This document shows, in pieces, positions 33,290 to 43,667 of a stretch of 64,000 bases of DNA. Made by a program: the position numbers and the translations under genes. This DNA comes from Thinopyrum elongatum (lineage: Eukaryota > Streptophyta > Magnoliopsida > Poales > Poaceae). The notes beneath the pieces are model-generated. The model was not told the origin of the DNA, ran no database searches, and saw only the letters and a program-made list of their open reading frames with translations. Position 1 is the stretch's first letter, and the number at the start of each line of letters is the position of its first letter. Location of the stretch: assembly GCA_011799875.1 (NCBI GenBank), contig CM022302.1:182954942-183018941 (forward strand), read 5' to 3'.

Positions 33290-34010
33290 CCATTTATTCA
33301 AACCAAGCATGATTAAGAACTAGGAAATATAGCAATTGTATATGTTTCTCATGTATTAAGTGCAGCCAAATTCGATTTATTCCTCACATGCACAACAATA
33401 CAAAATTCTACCCACGACAATTGGACATCGCATTGCAGAATTGAACCAAGCAGTTAACTAAACACCACAACAAATGAACCAAACATTAACTGAGCACCAC
33501 ATTGCACAATAAAACATACTCCTAATAGAAGATCAGACAGTTAACCAAACCAAGCATGCTTAACAACTTGGAAATATAGCAATTGTATTTGTTTCTCATG
33601 TATTTAGTACAGCCAAATTCGATTTATTTCTCACATGGTATACAATAATAGAATGCACCCACAATAATTGAACATCGCATTGCAGAATTGAACCAAACAG
33701 TTAACTAAACACCACAACAAATGAACCAAACATTAACTAAGCACCACATTGCACAATGTATAACATAATAGAAGACCAGACAGTTAACCAAACCAAGCAT
33801 GCTTGACAACTTGGAAATATAGCAATTGTATTTGTTTCTCATGTATTTTGTAAAGATAAATTCAATTTATTTCTCACATGGAACACAATACAAAATTGCA
33901 CCCTGAAGAATTGAACATCACATTTGTAGAATTGAACCAAACAGTTAACTAAAGACGACAACTAATTAACCAAATAGTTAATAAGTGAGCACCACATTGC
34001 ACGACATATA
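33290..34010. repeat. CACTA-1 tandem repeat, about 245-bp unit x 3
   Basis: Units begin near 33300, 33548 and 33793 with AACCAAGCATG.TTAA.AAC and include GAAATATAGCAATTGTAT, TTTGTTTCTCATGTATT and TTGAACCAAACAGTTAACTA. No gene in 33170-34165. Confidence 0.75.
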
Positions 34011-34179
34011 GAACATATACACTAGAGCAACAGATTGCATGGTAAAAGTAGATAGGACAATTCACTAGAATTTGTTAAGGAAAGGCAGGAGCAGCACATG
34101 CTACGGGTAAACCGAACATGCTTAACTGGCGTAGCTAGCAAACTGAACATAGGTCCTTATAGTGAGCTAATAAGACAAG

Positions 34180-34620
34180 CTACTCCTCATCGTCAGAGAT
34201 ATCGATGATGATTGGCTCCTTGGACATGGAAGAGGGCGAGGCCTCCACATTGTGGGTGCCCTCGTCGTAGTGGTGAGTTGCCTGAGCCGCTCCGGGCACC
34301 AACCTGCTGCCTCTCGAGTTGAGGTAAGCACGGGCACGCTGAGAAAACACCTCATAGTCTTCGTCGAAGGCACCGACGGTGGCCTCGAGGAAATGCCATG
34401 AACTATCATTTAAAGTAGCCAACCGCCTCGCGGCGTCGGCGCGCGAGGCGTCGACGGTGGCCTCGACGGTGAGGTGCTCCTCCAATATCTGGGGGTCGGC
34501 ACGAATGGCAGCCATCGCGACCTCATCCACACGTGCGACCGAGATTTGCTTCTTCGCTGCCAAATGCTCCTTGAGCTCCTGGCTATACTACGTGCACCAT
34601 GGCTTAGGGCGGTGCTTATT
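34180..34620 (-). pseudogene. CACTA-1 hypothetical protein with C-terminal SIM-like end
   Basis: Minus strand. The frame from about 34620 reads PPNKHRPKPWCT, a TAG at 34590-34588, then YSQELKEHLAAKKQISVARV and an Ala/Glu-rich helical middle (EEHLTVEATVDASRADAARR). It ends SKEPIIIDISDDEE at 34180. The IIIDISDDEE end matches the consensus of SUMO-interacting motifs (hydrophobic core followed by acidic residues). There is no good ATG before the stop, so the N-terminus is unknown and probably lies in an upstream exon. No further function can be named. Confidence 0.5.
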
Positions 34621-35222
34621 TGGGGGAGGGGTCGGTGATTTGGGTGGAAGGTGTCGCGCTGGCGGTCGGGGCATGTGGGATGTGGAAGGAGGAGGAGGAT
34701 GGGGGTTGGGTGTGGATTACCTGCCTGGATCGACGAGGCCGAGCAGCGTGAAGGAGGGTCGCCAGCGAGGAGGCGGCGCTGCAAGCAAGGATTGAAGGTT
34801 TCAACTTGGAAAGGAAGGCAAAAATAGGGGAAATGTGGCTTTTGGTAAGGGGGAGGGGGCGGGGAGGTAGATATTTCTGCGGAAGCTGAAAATTTTGAAT
34901 CGGTGCAGCGAAAAAACTGGCGCACAAAGTGTCATCAGACACGGTCCCTTATTCAGCACTGTGTACGATATGTGAACATCATAAACGATTCATATAGCTT
35001 AACCCGTCTGTGATGAGTTTGAACGTCAAAAATTTTGGTTCGAATTTCCCTGGTTACAGTGGTCATCCACGTCATTGCATAATTTGGGTACACAAAGAAG
35101 ACTACAGCACACCCACACTTCTTAATCGAGCAAGTTCAGCAATTAAACAGAGCTAGCTGACCTAAACATTACTCTAACAAATTAAAGATTGGCGCTCTTA
35201 ATTAAATAAAAAAAGAGTACTA

Positions 35223-35837
35223 CTACGGCTGGTGCTCGTCGATCTCCGCCGCCTCCTCCATGTCCAGCTCGCGCCCGACGATCTCCTTGGGAAGGGGCTC
35301 CATGGCATCCATCGCACCATACTCGGCAAGCATCTCGCCATCCACGTCTGCCATCTCTTTGGAAAAGGCCGCCACGAGCTGGGTGTGGGCGGCCGCAATC
35401 TGGGCTTGGACGGGCTCCGTCGTGGCAAGGTATGCCGCACAGGAACGGACCGCTGCTCGAACGCTCTCGGTGATTGCCAACTCTTCGGCCGGGAGTTGCC
35501 GACCGTTGTCGGAGAAGCTTCGTTCGATTTGTGCGGTGACCGCCACGAGCTAGGCGTGGGCGGCCTCGACATGGTCGTGGGCGGCCTCCATCAGGGCTAA
35601 GGCCACCGCTGCAGAACGGACAGCTATTGTACCGCTCTCGCCAGTTGCTATCCCGGAGGCAGATGTTGCTGCTGCCACCTAAGAAGCAACATCGGCCATT
35701 TGGGCTGCCTTGGCCGCCCATTCACAGATTGCGGCCGCGCTCATGCAGCTTGTTAGCATGCGCATGGTGGCTTCAGCCGCGCTCTCGCTGGAGTGGGCTG
35801 CCGAAGTTGCCCTCATGACACGGGTCCACGTCCCCAT
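35223..35837 (-). pseudogene. CACTA-1 Ala-rich helical protein, two in-frame TAG
   Basis: Minus strand, ATG 35837-35835, 205 codons to the stop at 35223, frame unbroken except TAG at 35681-35679 and 35552-35550. Very Ala-rich, heptad-like (SESAAEATMRMLTSCMSAAA; ICEWAAKAAQMADVAS; AAVALALMEAAHDHVEAAHA), with an acidic C-terminus (GRELDMEEAAEIDEHQP). Probably a helical or coiled protein. No family recognised. Confidence 0.5.
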
Positions 35838-36069
35838 CTTTCACCGGCGACGATTGAACAGTGAGATGATATTTGGGGAGCGAGCTAGTGTGCTTGACAC
35901 ACCGGCTGTGGCCTGTAGCCGACGCACCTTCTCGTGTAAGCCATAGGCGTACTATAATGTGACGGTGCTCGAAGATATTTTGTACTGCATCTCACACGGT
36001 TGGTGATAATAAACTATGTGCGATCTACTTGATTTTTCATCTTGATTTGAATTACATATTGGGGTCACA

Positions 36070-38520
36070 GCGGCAAAGGAGGGTGTTTGAATTGCTAGAA
36101 CTTTTAACTGCAGTGAACATGCAACTATAGGTGTGTCGTCAAAAAGTTGGAATTATTCCGGGTTCGCTTGGACATTTTTATACATTAACTTGGTTTTCTA
36201 GCCATTTCAGGTGCACAATTCAAAATTAAACTACATGCACATGCTCCGGTGCACCAAAATGGGTTGTAAAATCATATATGTTTCCATGAGTTTATGCTTA
36301 TTTACCATGCAAGAAATGGGGATGAATTTTGAACACCACGGCACCATGGCTCTCCGGCAAACGTTGAGGTACTTGCTTTTGTAATTCTAGTAAATCCAAA
36401 ACCCGTCTAAAATTCATGAACCTTGGCATGCTATCATGGAATGGCATCAACATGCTGGGGGAAAAATATTGTCCCATTTGGGGCAGGTTATGGTATAAGC
36501 TTCTCACAAACCAGAGCTTCTCACAAGAAACCTCATGGTTCCGTTAGGGAAACGTGTCACCTTTGTGGACAAAACGATATTCATCGCCTCTTCTTGCTTT
36601 CAATTTTTTTTTCTGGTGACAACATAGAACAACAGGAGTGTCGTGTTAAATTTTGGAATTTTTCAGGGATCGTTTGGACATTTTTATACGTTAATTGAGT
36701 TTTCTAGGCATTTATGTGCATAATTCTAAATTGAACTACATGCGCATGCTCCAGTGCATAAAAACGGGTTGAAAAATCAAGTGTGTGTCATTGGTTGCAA
36801 GCTTAGGTCACATGCAAGAAATGAGAATGAATGTCAAACACCTTGACACTGTCGCTCGGCCGCTAACATTGAGATACATTGTTTTAAATTTCTAGTAAAT
36901 CAAAAACTCGTCTGAAATTCATGAAACTTGACATGATATCATGGAACGGCATCGATATGCCATGGTAAAAATATTGTCCCATTTGGGCAGGTTTGGGTAT
37001 AAGCTTCTCGCAAACCAGAGCTTCTCACAACAAGCCTGAAGGTTTCAGTAGGGAACGTGCCACCTTTGGCGGCGAAACGATATCCGTTGCCTCTTCTTAC
37101 TTTCAAATTTTTTCTTGTGTCAACATAGAACAACAGGAGTGTTGTGTCAATTTTTGGGTTTTTTCGGGGTTCGCTTGGACATTTTTATACATTAACTAAG
37201 TTTTCTATGCATTTATGTGTATAATTCAAATTTGAACTACATGCATATGCTCCAGTGCATATAAATGGGTTCAAAATTGAAATGTGTGTCCTTGGTTGCA
37301 TGCTTAAGTCCCATTCAAGAAATGAGAATGAATGTCAAACACCTTGCCACCGTCGCTCGGCCGCTAATATTGAGATACATGGTTTTTAAATTCTAGAAAA
37401 TCGAAAACACATCTGAAATTTATGAAACTTGACATGCTAGCATGGAACGGCATCAACATGCCGTGGTAAAAATATTGTCCCATTTGGGGCAGGTTGGGAT
37501 ATAAGCTTCTCACAACAAGCCTCATGGTTATGGTAGGGAACGTTTCACCTTTCTGGACGAAATGATATCCATTGCCTCTTCTTGATTTCAATTTCTTCTA
37601 GTGTCAACATAGAACAACAGGAGTGTTGTGTTAAATTTAGGAATTTTTCGGGGTTCATTTGGACATTTTTATACATTAACTAAGTCTTCTATGCATTTAT
37701 GTGCATAATTCAAATTTGAACTACAGGCACATGCTCCAGTGCATGTAAATTGGTTGAAAAATCAAATATGTGTCCTTGGTTGCATGCTTAGGTCCCATGC
37801 AAGAAATGGGAATGAATGTCAAACACCTTGCCACCGTCGCTCGGCCGCAAACATTGAGATACATGATTTTTAAATTCTAGTAAATCCAAAACTCGTCTGT
37901 AGTTCATGAAACTTGACATGCTATCATGGAGCGGCATCAATATGCTGTGGTAAAATTTTTGTCACATTTGGGGCAGGTTTGGGTATAAGCTTCTAGCAAA
38001 CCAGAGCTTCTCACAACAAGCCTGATGGTTTCGGTAGGGAACGTGCCACCTTTGGGGACGAAACGATATCCATTGCCTCTTCTTGCTTTCAAATTTTTTG
38101 TAGTGTCAACATAGAACAACAGGAGTGTTGTGTCAATTTTTGGGATTTTTGGGGGTTCGCTTGGACATTTTTATACATTAACTGGGTTTTCTAGGCATTT
38201 TATGTGCATAATTCAAATTTGAACTACATGCACAAGCTCCAGTGTAGAAAAATGGGTTGACATATTAAATGTGCGTCGTTGGGTGCATGCTTAGGTCCCA
38301 TGCAAGAAATGGGAATGAATTTCAAACATCAGGGCACTGTTGATTGCCAGCAAAACGTTGAGATACTTTGTTTTTAAATTCTAGTAAATTCAAAACTCGT
38401 CTGAAATTCATGAAACTTGGCATGCTATCATGGAATGGCACCCGACATGCTGTGATAATTTTCGTGTCCATTTTGAGAGAAGGCGCACTCAAATAACAGC
38501 CAACAAAGGCATTTTGAAAC
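36070..38520. repeat. CACTA-1 tandem repeat, about 0.49-kb unit x 5
   Basis: The motif ACATAGAACAACAGGAGTG recurs near 36622, 37123, 37607 and 38108 (spacing about 484-501 bp). Each unit also holds TTCGCTTGGACATTTTTATA, TGCATGCTTAGGTCCCATGC and AAACCAGAGCTTCTCACAA. A first, more diverged unit starts near 36070. No gene in 35838-38800. Confidence 0.85.
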
Positions 38521-38842
38521 AAATAGCTGCCACTTTAACATCTCAAACGTTTGTATAATTTAAATCGTGTGCGTTCTATTAACGATTCACGTGACGCCAC
38601 GTGTCTCTCTTTTAATGGCTATAGGAGGTGCTGTGCGGACAGCTGCTTGACTGAACAGGAGGCGTGCGAGCGCAGTCCGGTGTGCAGGCTGACTAAGAGG
38701 CATGCAAGCTGTCCTCCAATGCGCAGGCTCACCGGGAAGCATGCGACCTATACGCTGCATAGGCTCACTGGGAAGCGAGCCCTTTGACTTCCATGGCCGC
38801 CCGCCATGCTCGCATCCTCTTCATTAATGGCGCTCGATCCGC

Positions 38843-38849
38843 TATTTAA
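38843..38849 (+). promoter_or_regulatory. Candidate TATA box upstream of the Pro/Ala-rich ORF
   Basis: TATTTAA in GCTATTTAATACGG, about 65 bp before ATG 38910. Weak by itself. Confidence 0.35.
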
Positions 38850-38909
38850 TACGGGCGGCCTTACTGTTCGCCTCCCATTCCCCTCCCTCCCGCTGACCTC
38901 CACCAATGC

Positions 38910-39351
38910 CATGGCACAGAAGGATCATCTGCCACTAGTCTTCCAGTTTGGTGAAGTCGACTCCGAGCCAGAGGAGATAGAAAATAAGGAGGAATGGGGC
39001 CTCATGGACATGGCCCTGAACGAGCTGGCCGCAGCGGTTGATGCCCCCGCGCCCGTCCCGGCTCCCATCCCCGCGCCCGCGCCAGCGACCATCCCCATAG
39101 CATTGACGGGCTGGTCACCGAGCACTATCACAGAGCTGGAGGCCGCTGGCGTCAGCGAGGTCTCCGCGGACCCGCGCGAGCTCGTGTACATGCTAGCGCC
39201 AGCGCCCGTGCACGTGCCCGTGCGCGCCCATGCACCCACCGCCGCGCCGGTCCCTGTGCGTTTACCTGCACCCACCGCACCCGTGCCCATGCGTGCGCCC
39301 CTCTCAGCAGCATGGGACGCCGCTGTCTACCGGTACCTCGCAGCGTCATGA
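38910..39351 (+). CDS. CACTA-1 Pro/Ala-rich protein, 146 aa
   Basis: The open frame starts upstream at 38806, but ATG 38910 (MAQKDHLPLVFQFGEVDSEP) has the better context and follows a TATTTAA. An acidic N-terminal part (EEIENKEEWGLMDMALNELA) is followed by Pro/Ala repeats (APVPAPIPAPAPATIPI), a short non-repetitive piece (GWSPSTITELEAAGVSEV) and further Pro-Ala repeats to AAWDAAVYRYLAAS. No domain recognised. It may be part of a longer spliced gene: coding-like composition continues to about 39510. Confidence 0.45.
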
Positions 39352-40384
39352 GTTGCCGTCCTCTCGCGTCACGCCCGTCGATCGCGCGATGACATGATGT
39401 TTGATTTCCAAGTGAAGAACATTCTGTGCTGCCTTGAAGACTTCAACAACGGCGTCCCGGAGGACGACAATGACAACGCCGGCGCGGCACGCCACCTCCA
39501 CCGCCACCGGAATAAGTTTTTTTCGAGAGTTTAATACTGTATCAGTGTATCTCGATCATATGAATATAAATTCGCAGTGTGACTGAATGAAATATATGGT
39601 TTGAACAAACTTGCGTTTTTCTCTCTGAATGTACAGACTTATCAAACGATTTTCTTTAAAAACAACGTAAATGGTTTTTAAATATAAAACACTCATCGCA
39701 AACATTTTAGATAGAACACCCGTATGCAAACTGACAGCTTCCCCAGGAAGCCAAGGGAAAATGTGCCGAGCAGGATTTGTGCAGCTCTTGATCGCAAACG
39801 TTTTAGATAGAACACCCATATGCAAAGTGAGAGCTATGGTCTTCCCCAGTAAGCCAAGGGAAAATTCACAGTGGAGGATTTGTGCATCTCTTTAACGCAA
39901 ACGGTTCAGATTGAATACGGTGTGCAAAGCCAGACTTCGGCGCTAAGCCAAGAGAAAATGTGCCGAGCAGGATTTGTACATCCCTTCAACGCAAATGGTT
40001 GTTTTGGATGACCCGTGTGCAAGCACGTACAGACAATTTGGTAAGATTTGCATCTGTCATATTGGGTATATTGCCATTTGTCAAACTGGAAAGATTGACA
40101 TTTGTTGATCTAGTAACATTGCCATTTGTCAAGCTTGTAACACTGCCATTTGTCAAAATATGCAGCTAAAAATCACTAGCACTATCTAATTTTTGCAACG
40201 AAAATTTAGTAATTAAGCATAGATTTCATTCATAGATTAAGAAGTTGTTCTTTTATACAAACTGTTCAACTCGACAGCTGAACCGACCAAACTTTTCCCC
40301 AATTGTTGCCAACCACGTACTGAAATAGCTAGTTCAACTATATATACTAGCTAATTTTAAGTACGTTGTACAGTTCCACCACAT
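39352..40384. other. CACTA-1 region without a gene
   Basis: It includes an imperfect repeat at about 39680-40010 (CAAACGTTTTAGATAGAACACCCRTATGCAAA, AGCCAAGGGAAAAT, GTGCCGAGCAGGATTTGT; three copies). A short ladder of CATTTGTCAARCTNGTAACA follows at about 40065-40155. Confidence 0.5.
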
Positions 40385-41251
40385 CTATAGTCGGATGAAC
40401 TGAACAAAATAGCCCCTAAATACTACTACTATGGAGGGGCTTTGTACTACTTCCGGCAGCCTCTCCTCTGCCGAGCGCGACCAGTAAGAGGCAGAGGAGG
40501 AGGAGCCTATCGACGAGCTGGACAACTGCAATACGGTGCCTGCCGCTGCTGCACCTTCAGCGATGCTCACCTCGAACGCCCTCTGCCGCTCCAGATGACC
40601 CCTCTCGAAGCGGTGGTTCTCCTCGTAGATCTCCTGATTCTTCGCCTCTGCGGCTGCGTGTGTTGCGGCCACGGTGGCGGTAAGGCTCTTTGCGTGCTCG
40701 ACGAGGCGCTCCTCCTCCTCCCGTAGGAACTCGATGTAGCGCGCAAGGTCGCTGGCGCACATGCAGGCCTCCACCTCCACCTCCCGCCTTCGGGCGGTAG
40801 TGGCAGAGCGGGTGATGACCCTGGCGATCGACGGTGGGCTGGCGGCCACGGCTGCCGACGATGGAGTGGCGGCCCCGACCACCACCTCCCGCCTTCGGGC
40901 CGCGGTGGCGGAGCGGGTGATGGCCATGGTGGCCGCCAGTGGGGTGGCGGCCATGACGGCCAACTCCCGCCTTCGGGACGCGGCGGCGGAGCGGGCGATG
41001 ACCCTGGCTTTTGACGGTGGTGTGGCAGCCACGGCGGCAGACGGTGGGGTCGTGGCAACGGCGGCCGGCAACAGCTGCCGACGGGCAGCGGCGGTGGAGC
41101 GTGTGGTGGGTGTTCCGCGAACACCCAACAGGGACGCCACACGCACTACACTATGCTGGGGACGGCGCTGCCGCCGCGGAGTAGCCTCCCAGCTGGAGCT
41201 GTCCTCTGATGACGGCGGAGTGGCTGAGCGACGACGACGGACCGGTGCCAT
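40385..41251 (-). CDS. CACTA-1 288-aa coiled-coil protein
   Basis: Minus strand, ATG 41251-41249 (MAPVRRRRSATPPSSEDSSS), stop at 40385, fully open. A TATATAAA box lies at about 41333-41340, 85 bp upstream on the same strand. The N-terminal two thirds are Ala/Arg-rich with three imperfect repeats of RSA.A.RRRE..V (DNA repeats near 40785, 40887 and 40967). The C-terminal part is a predicted coiled coil (LARYIEFLREEEERLVEHAK; AAEAKNQEIYEENHRFERGH). A Ser-rich segment follows. No enzyme motif. It is the best-preserved open frame of the element, but composition bias could keep a frame open by chance. Confidence 0.5.
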   Translation of the reverse strand: MAPVRRRRSATPPSSEDSSSWEATPRRQRRPQHSVVRVASLLGVRGTPTTRSTAAARRQLLPAAVATTPPSAAVAATPPSKARVIARSAAASRRRELAVMAATPLAATMAITRSATAARRREVVVGAATPSSAAVAASPPSIARVITRSATTARRREVEVEACMCASDLARYIEFLREEEERLVEHAKSLTATVAATHAAAEAKNQEIYEENHRFERGHLERQRAFEVSIAEGAAAAGTVLQLSSSSIGSSSSASYWSRSAEERLPEVVQSPSIVVVFRGYFVQFIRL

Positions 41252-41332
41252 TGGCGATTGTGGGAGAAGAAGACGAGATAAGCTACAGGGAGGGAGGGGG
41301 AAATGCGACGCAGGACTCGCCGGTCGTGAGGG

Positions 41333-41340
41333 TTTATATA
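41333..41340 (-). promoter_or_regulatory. TATA box of the 288-aa ORF
   Basis: The minus strand reads TATATAAA about 85 bp before the ATG. Confidence 0.5.
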
Positions 41341-41479
41341 GCAGACCGAGTCGGGCGGGAAGCTTGCATTGGGAACGGGCTCACCGACGATTCATTGGCG
41401 CCACTTCGAGCCACCGTTTGGCCAAAAGAATGCCGCCCCCCCCCCCCCGCGCTGTGCAAGCTTGCACTATAAGCCGTCT

Positions 41480-42215
41480 GCGGCAGCGGGATGACAAGAC
41501 ATGCGAGAGGAGGATGAAAGGACATGTACACATATGGTTAATAAAAAAATGTTTGCGATTTAATTACCTACCACCCCCATCCTGGTTTATAAGTCATCTA
41601 TGTATTTTTCTGCCAAATTTTGACTAGAGATTTAACTAACAAAATACGAATGCATGTCGCCAAAGATTATATCATTGGATTCGTATTTGAACATAGTTTC
41701 CAATTATATAATTTTTATAACATGCATCAACATTTTGTTGGTTAAATTTAAGGTCAAAATATGGCACAGAATATAAAGGGGACTAATAGACGAAGACGGA
41801 GCTGGTAGCACACGGCCGCTCTCTACGCAGCATCGCAACTGCTGGCCGGCTTGTAGATGACCATTCCCTGCGTGTTCAATTGCTCTATGTGTGTGGTTGC
41901 TCGCGGTTGAGGCGGCCGCAGCACGCTCTGCTCGCGTTCCGCCGCGCGTGTTGTGCTCTCGCGTCCCTCCGGGCGCTCTGCCCTCATCCCTCCACGCGCG
42001 CTGCCAGTGTTTGGGGCCGGCGCATGATCACGTACGTTCGTGCTGCCAATATGCATGCAGTTGCGTCGGGCGCGGCACCACGATACAGTTACCCGCTGCA
42101 AAAACTGCCATGCGGACGCGCCGAGAATCCAGGCCACCCGGCCCCCATTTATTCCTGGGGCCATTTACCTTCATCTCTCGCGCCACACGACACAATAAGC
42201 ACACCCACGACGACA
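41480..42215. other. CACTA-1 spacer, no gene assigned
   Basis: AT-rich 41500-41780, GC-rich 41820-42180. Overlapping frames on both strands at 41823-42322 have no recognisable product and most likely reflect GC content; part may be promoter and 5' UTR of the exonuclease gene. Confidence 0.4.
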
Positions 42216-42243
42216 CATATAAAGACGACATCCAGCGGTTCCA

Positions 42244-42987
42244 ATGGCGCTCCCCGTGGCTCCAATGGCACTCCCAGCGACCGACGATGACAACGGGGGG
42301 CAGTTCACCATGCATCACGTAGTGGACACCCACGTGAGGGGGAAGGCCCTCTCGGTGGTGTACACAAATGAGCCGGTCTCGGTGGAGAGCTCCATCCAAA
42401 CTATGGAGTAGTTGCTTGCTGAGGACATGTACCAAGTGGTCGGCTTCGACCTCGAGTACACCATCGATCGTGCCGGGCACGATCAGAAGGTTGTCGTCGC
42501 CCAGTTGTGTGTGCGACATGACGTCCTCATCTACCACTACCACCTGGCCGCAAGGCCTTGCGAGCGTTTCTCCAGGTTTATCAACAGCTCTGACTATAGT
42601 TTCGCTACGATGGACACCACCAACGATCTAAAAGCGCTCAAGGTTCCGGGCTTGGAATGCAAGAATCTTGTCAACATCCAGGACCACTACAAGGTCTGGG
42701 GCAGTGACAACAACAAACAGAACTCCCTGGTTGACCTCGCCTCAGCCATCATCGACCCCTACTACATGAAGATGAAGGATGAGAGCAAGAAGGACAAGAA
42801 CGCCTGGCATAGTGTCTGGCATCAGAGACTAGATGAACAACACGTCAAGTACGCGGCCAAGGACGCGTACAGAAGCTACGAGATGTACAGGCAGATCGCT
42901 GACATGAGGAAGTGTCTTCTTTCTATCCCAGATGAGGGATCAAGCCACAGAGTAGTGGTGGGAGCGTCACAAGAAGTAGATGACTAG
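42244..42987 (+). pseudogene. CACTA-1 DEDDy 3'-5' exonuclease (WRN-exo-like), one in-frame TAG
   Basis: Frame of 248 codons from ATG 42244 to TAG 42985. A single TAG at 42409-42411 (codon 56) breaks it. Motif I is GFDLEYT (Asp69, Glu71), motif II NDLKAL (Asp128), motif III HVKYAAKDAY (Tyr203, Asp207): all four acidic metal ligands and the tyrosine of the DEDDy class are present, in the usual spacing. The family removes nucleotides from 3' ends of DNA or RNA; stand-alone copies are common in plants. No helicase or KH domain is attached. A TATA-like CATATAAAG at 42217-42225 is close to the first ATG, so Met8 or Met23 could be the true start. Whether the product is made from codon 57 onward is unknown. 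Confidence 0.75.
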
Positions 42988-43084
42988 AAGATCGTTTCTC
43001 CTAGTTTAGAATGCATGCAATTGTTTATCGAGGTGTGTGCGAATGATCTGTATAGTCACTTATGTAATTGGATGTTTATTTCAG

Positions 43085-43085
<1 letters not shown>

Positions 43086-43137
<52 letters not shown>
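43086..43137. repeat. (TA)n microsatellite
   Basis: About 25 uninterrupted TA units, 100 bp after the exonuclease stop. Confidence 0.95.
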
Positions 43138-43139
<2 letters not shown>

Positions 43140-43664
43140 ATTCTTCTGTAGACAGAGCAAATCACACGGCTCATTAGCAGCAATCGTCTGTGTTATTATT
43201 GGTCTTCACACACATGTCTGATTACGGACCTATTTGCCGCGTATCACACACATCTTGTTCAGTCGAACTGTTTCTGTTGTCTTGGCTCATTGCAAACAGT
43301 TCATCTAAGTCAACGGTATGCCCTCCATCGCACACACCTTGATCTGGCTGACCGTTTCTATTGTGTTGGCTAATCACACACAGTTCATCCTAGTGAACTG
43401 TGTGCCGTATATCGCCCACACCCTCATCTGGCTGCCTGTTTCTGTTGTTCTGCCTCATCGCAAACAGTTCTGCTAGACTAACCATATGCCACGCATCGCA
43501 CACGCAACTCTAATCTGAACCATGTTTGATGTCACCGCAATCACCAACATTTTGTATCTTTTTGATGGTTTTATTATATCACCGTTTGTGATTAATGCAT
43601 CGCACATAGTTTCGTCGAAGGGTCTCTGATTGGACTGTCATGTTTGGACCAACCTGCAGTAGTG
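43140..43664. repeat. CACTA-1 right subterminal repeats and terminus
   Basis: Four to five copies of a roughly 60-bp unit (ATCGCACACACCTTGATCTG, GTTTCTATTGTGTTGGCTAA, TCACACACAGTTCATCYWRG) lead to the terminal CCTGCAGTAGTG. The reverse complement aligns with the left arm of CACTA-2 (61765-62000). Confidence 0.85.
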
Positions 43665-43667
43665 ATA

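Larger units (their letters stand above)
31511..43664. mobile_element. CACTA-1: complete CACTA transposon carrying several small genes
   Basis: Ends are CACTGGTACAGC (left) and, reversed, CACTACTGCAGG (right). The 3-bp duplication ATA flanks it, and the empty site CATCATAGGATAGCC exists in the E3 3' LTR at about 9408-9422. Length 12,154 bp. Both arms hold CACACAGT/AAACGGTT-type subterminal repeats. I find no TNP2/DUF4218-like transposase, so it is probably non-autonomous. Cargo: B3 gene (minus), SIM-ended protein (minus), Ala-rich protein (minus), Pro/Ala-rich protein (plus), coiled-coil protein (minus), exonuclease (plus), with two long tandem repeat arrays. Confidence 0.93.

Noticed and set aside
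41823..42543. GC-rich minus-strand frames of 113-171 codons opposite the exonuclease
   Set aside because: Antisense to a clear domain-bearing frame and without motifs of their own.
31511..43664. Autonomous CACTA transposase
   Set aside because: Looked for TNP2/DUF4218-like motifs on both strands and found none; none of the cargo frames fits.
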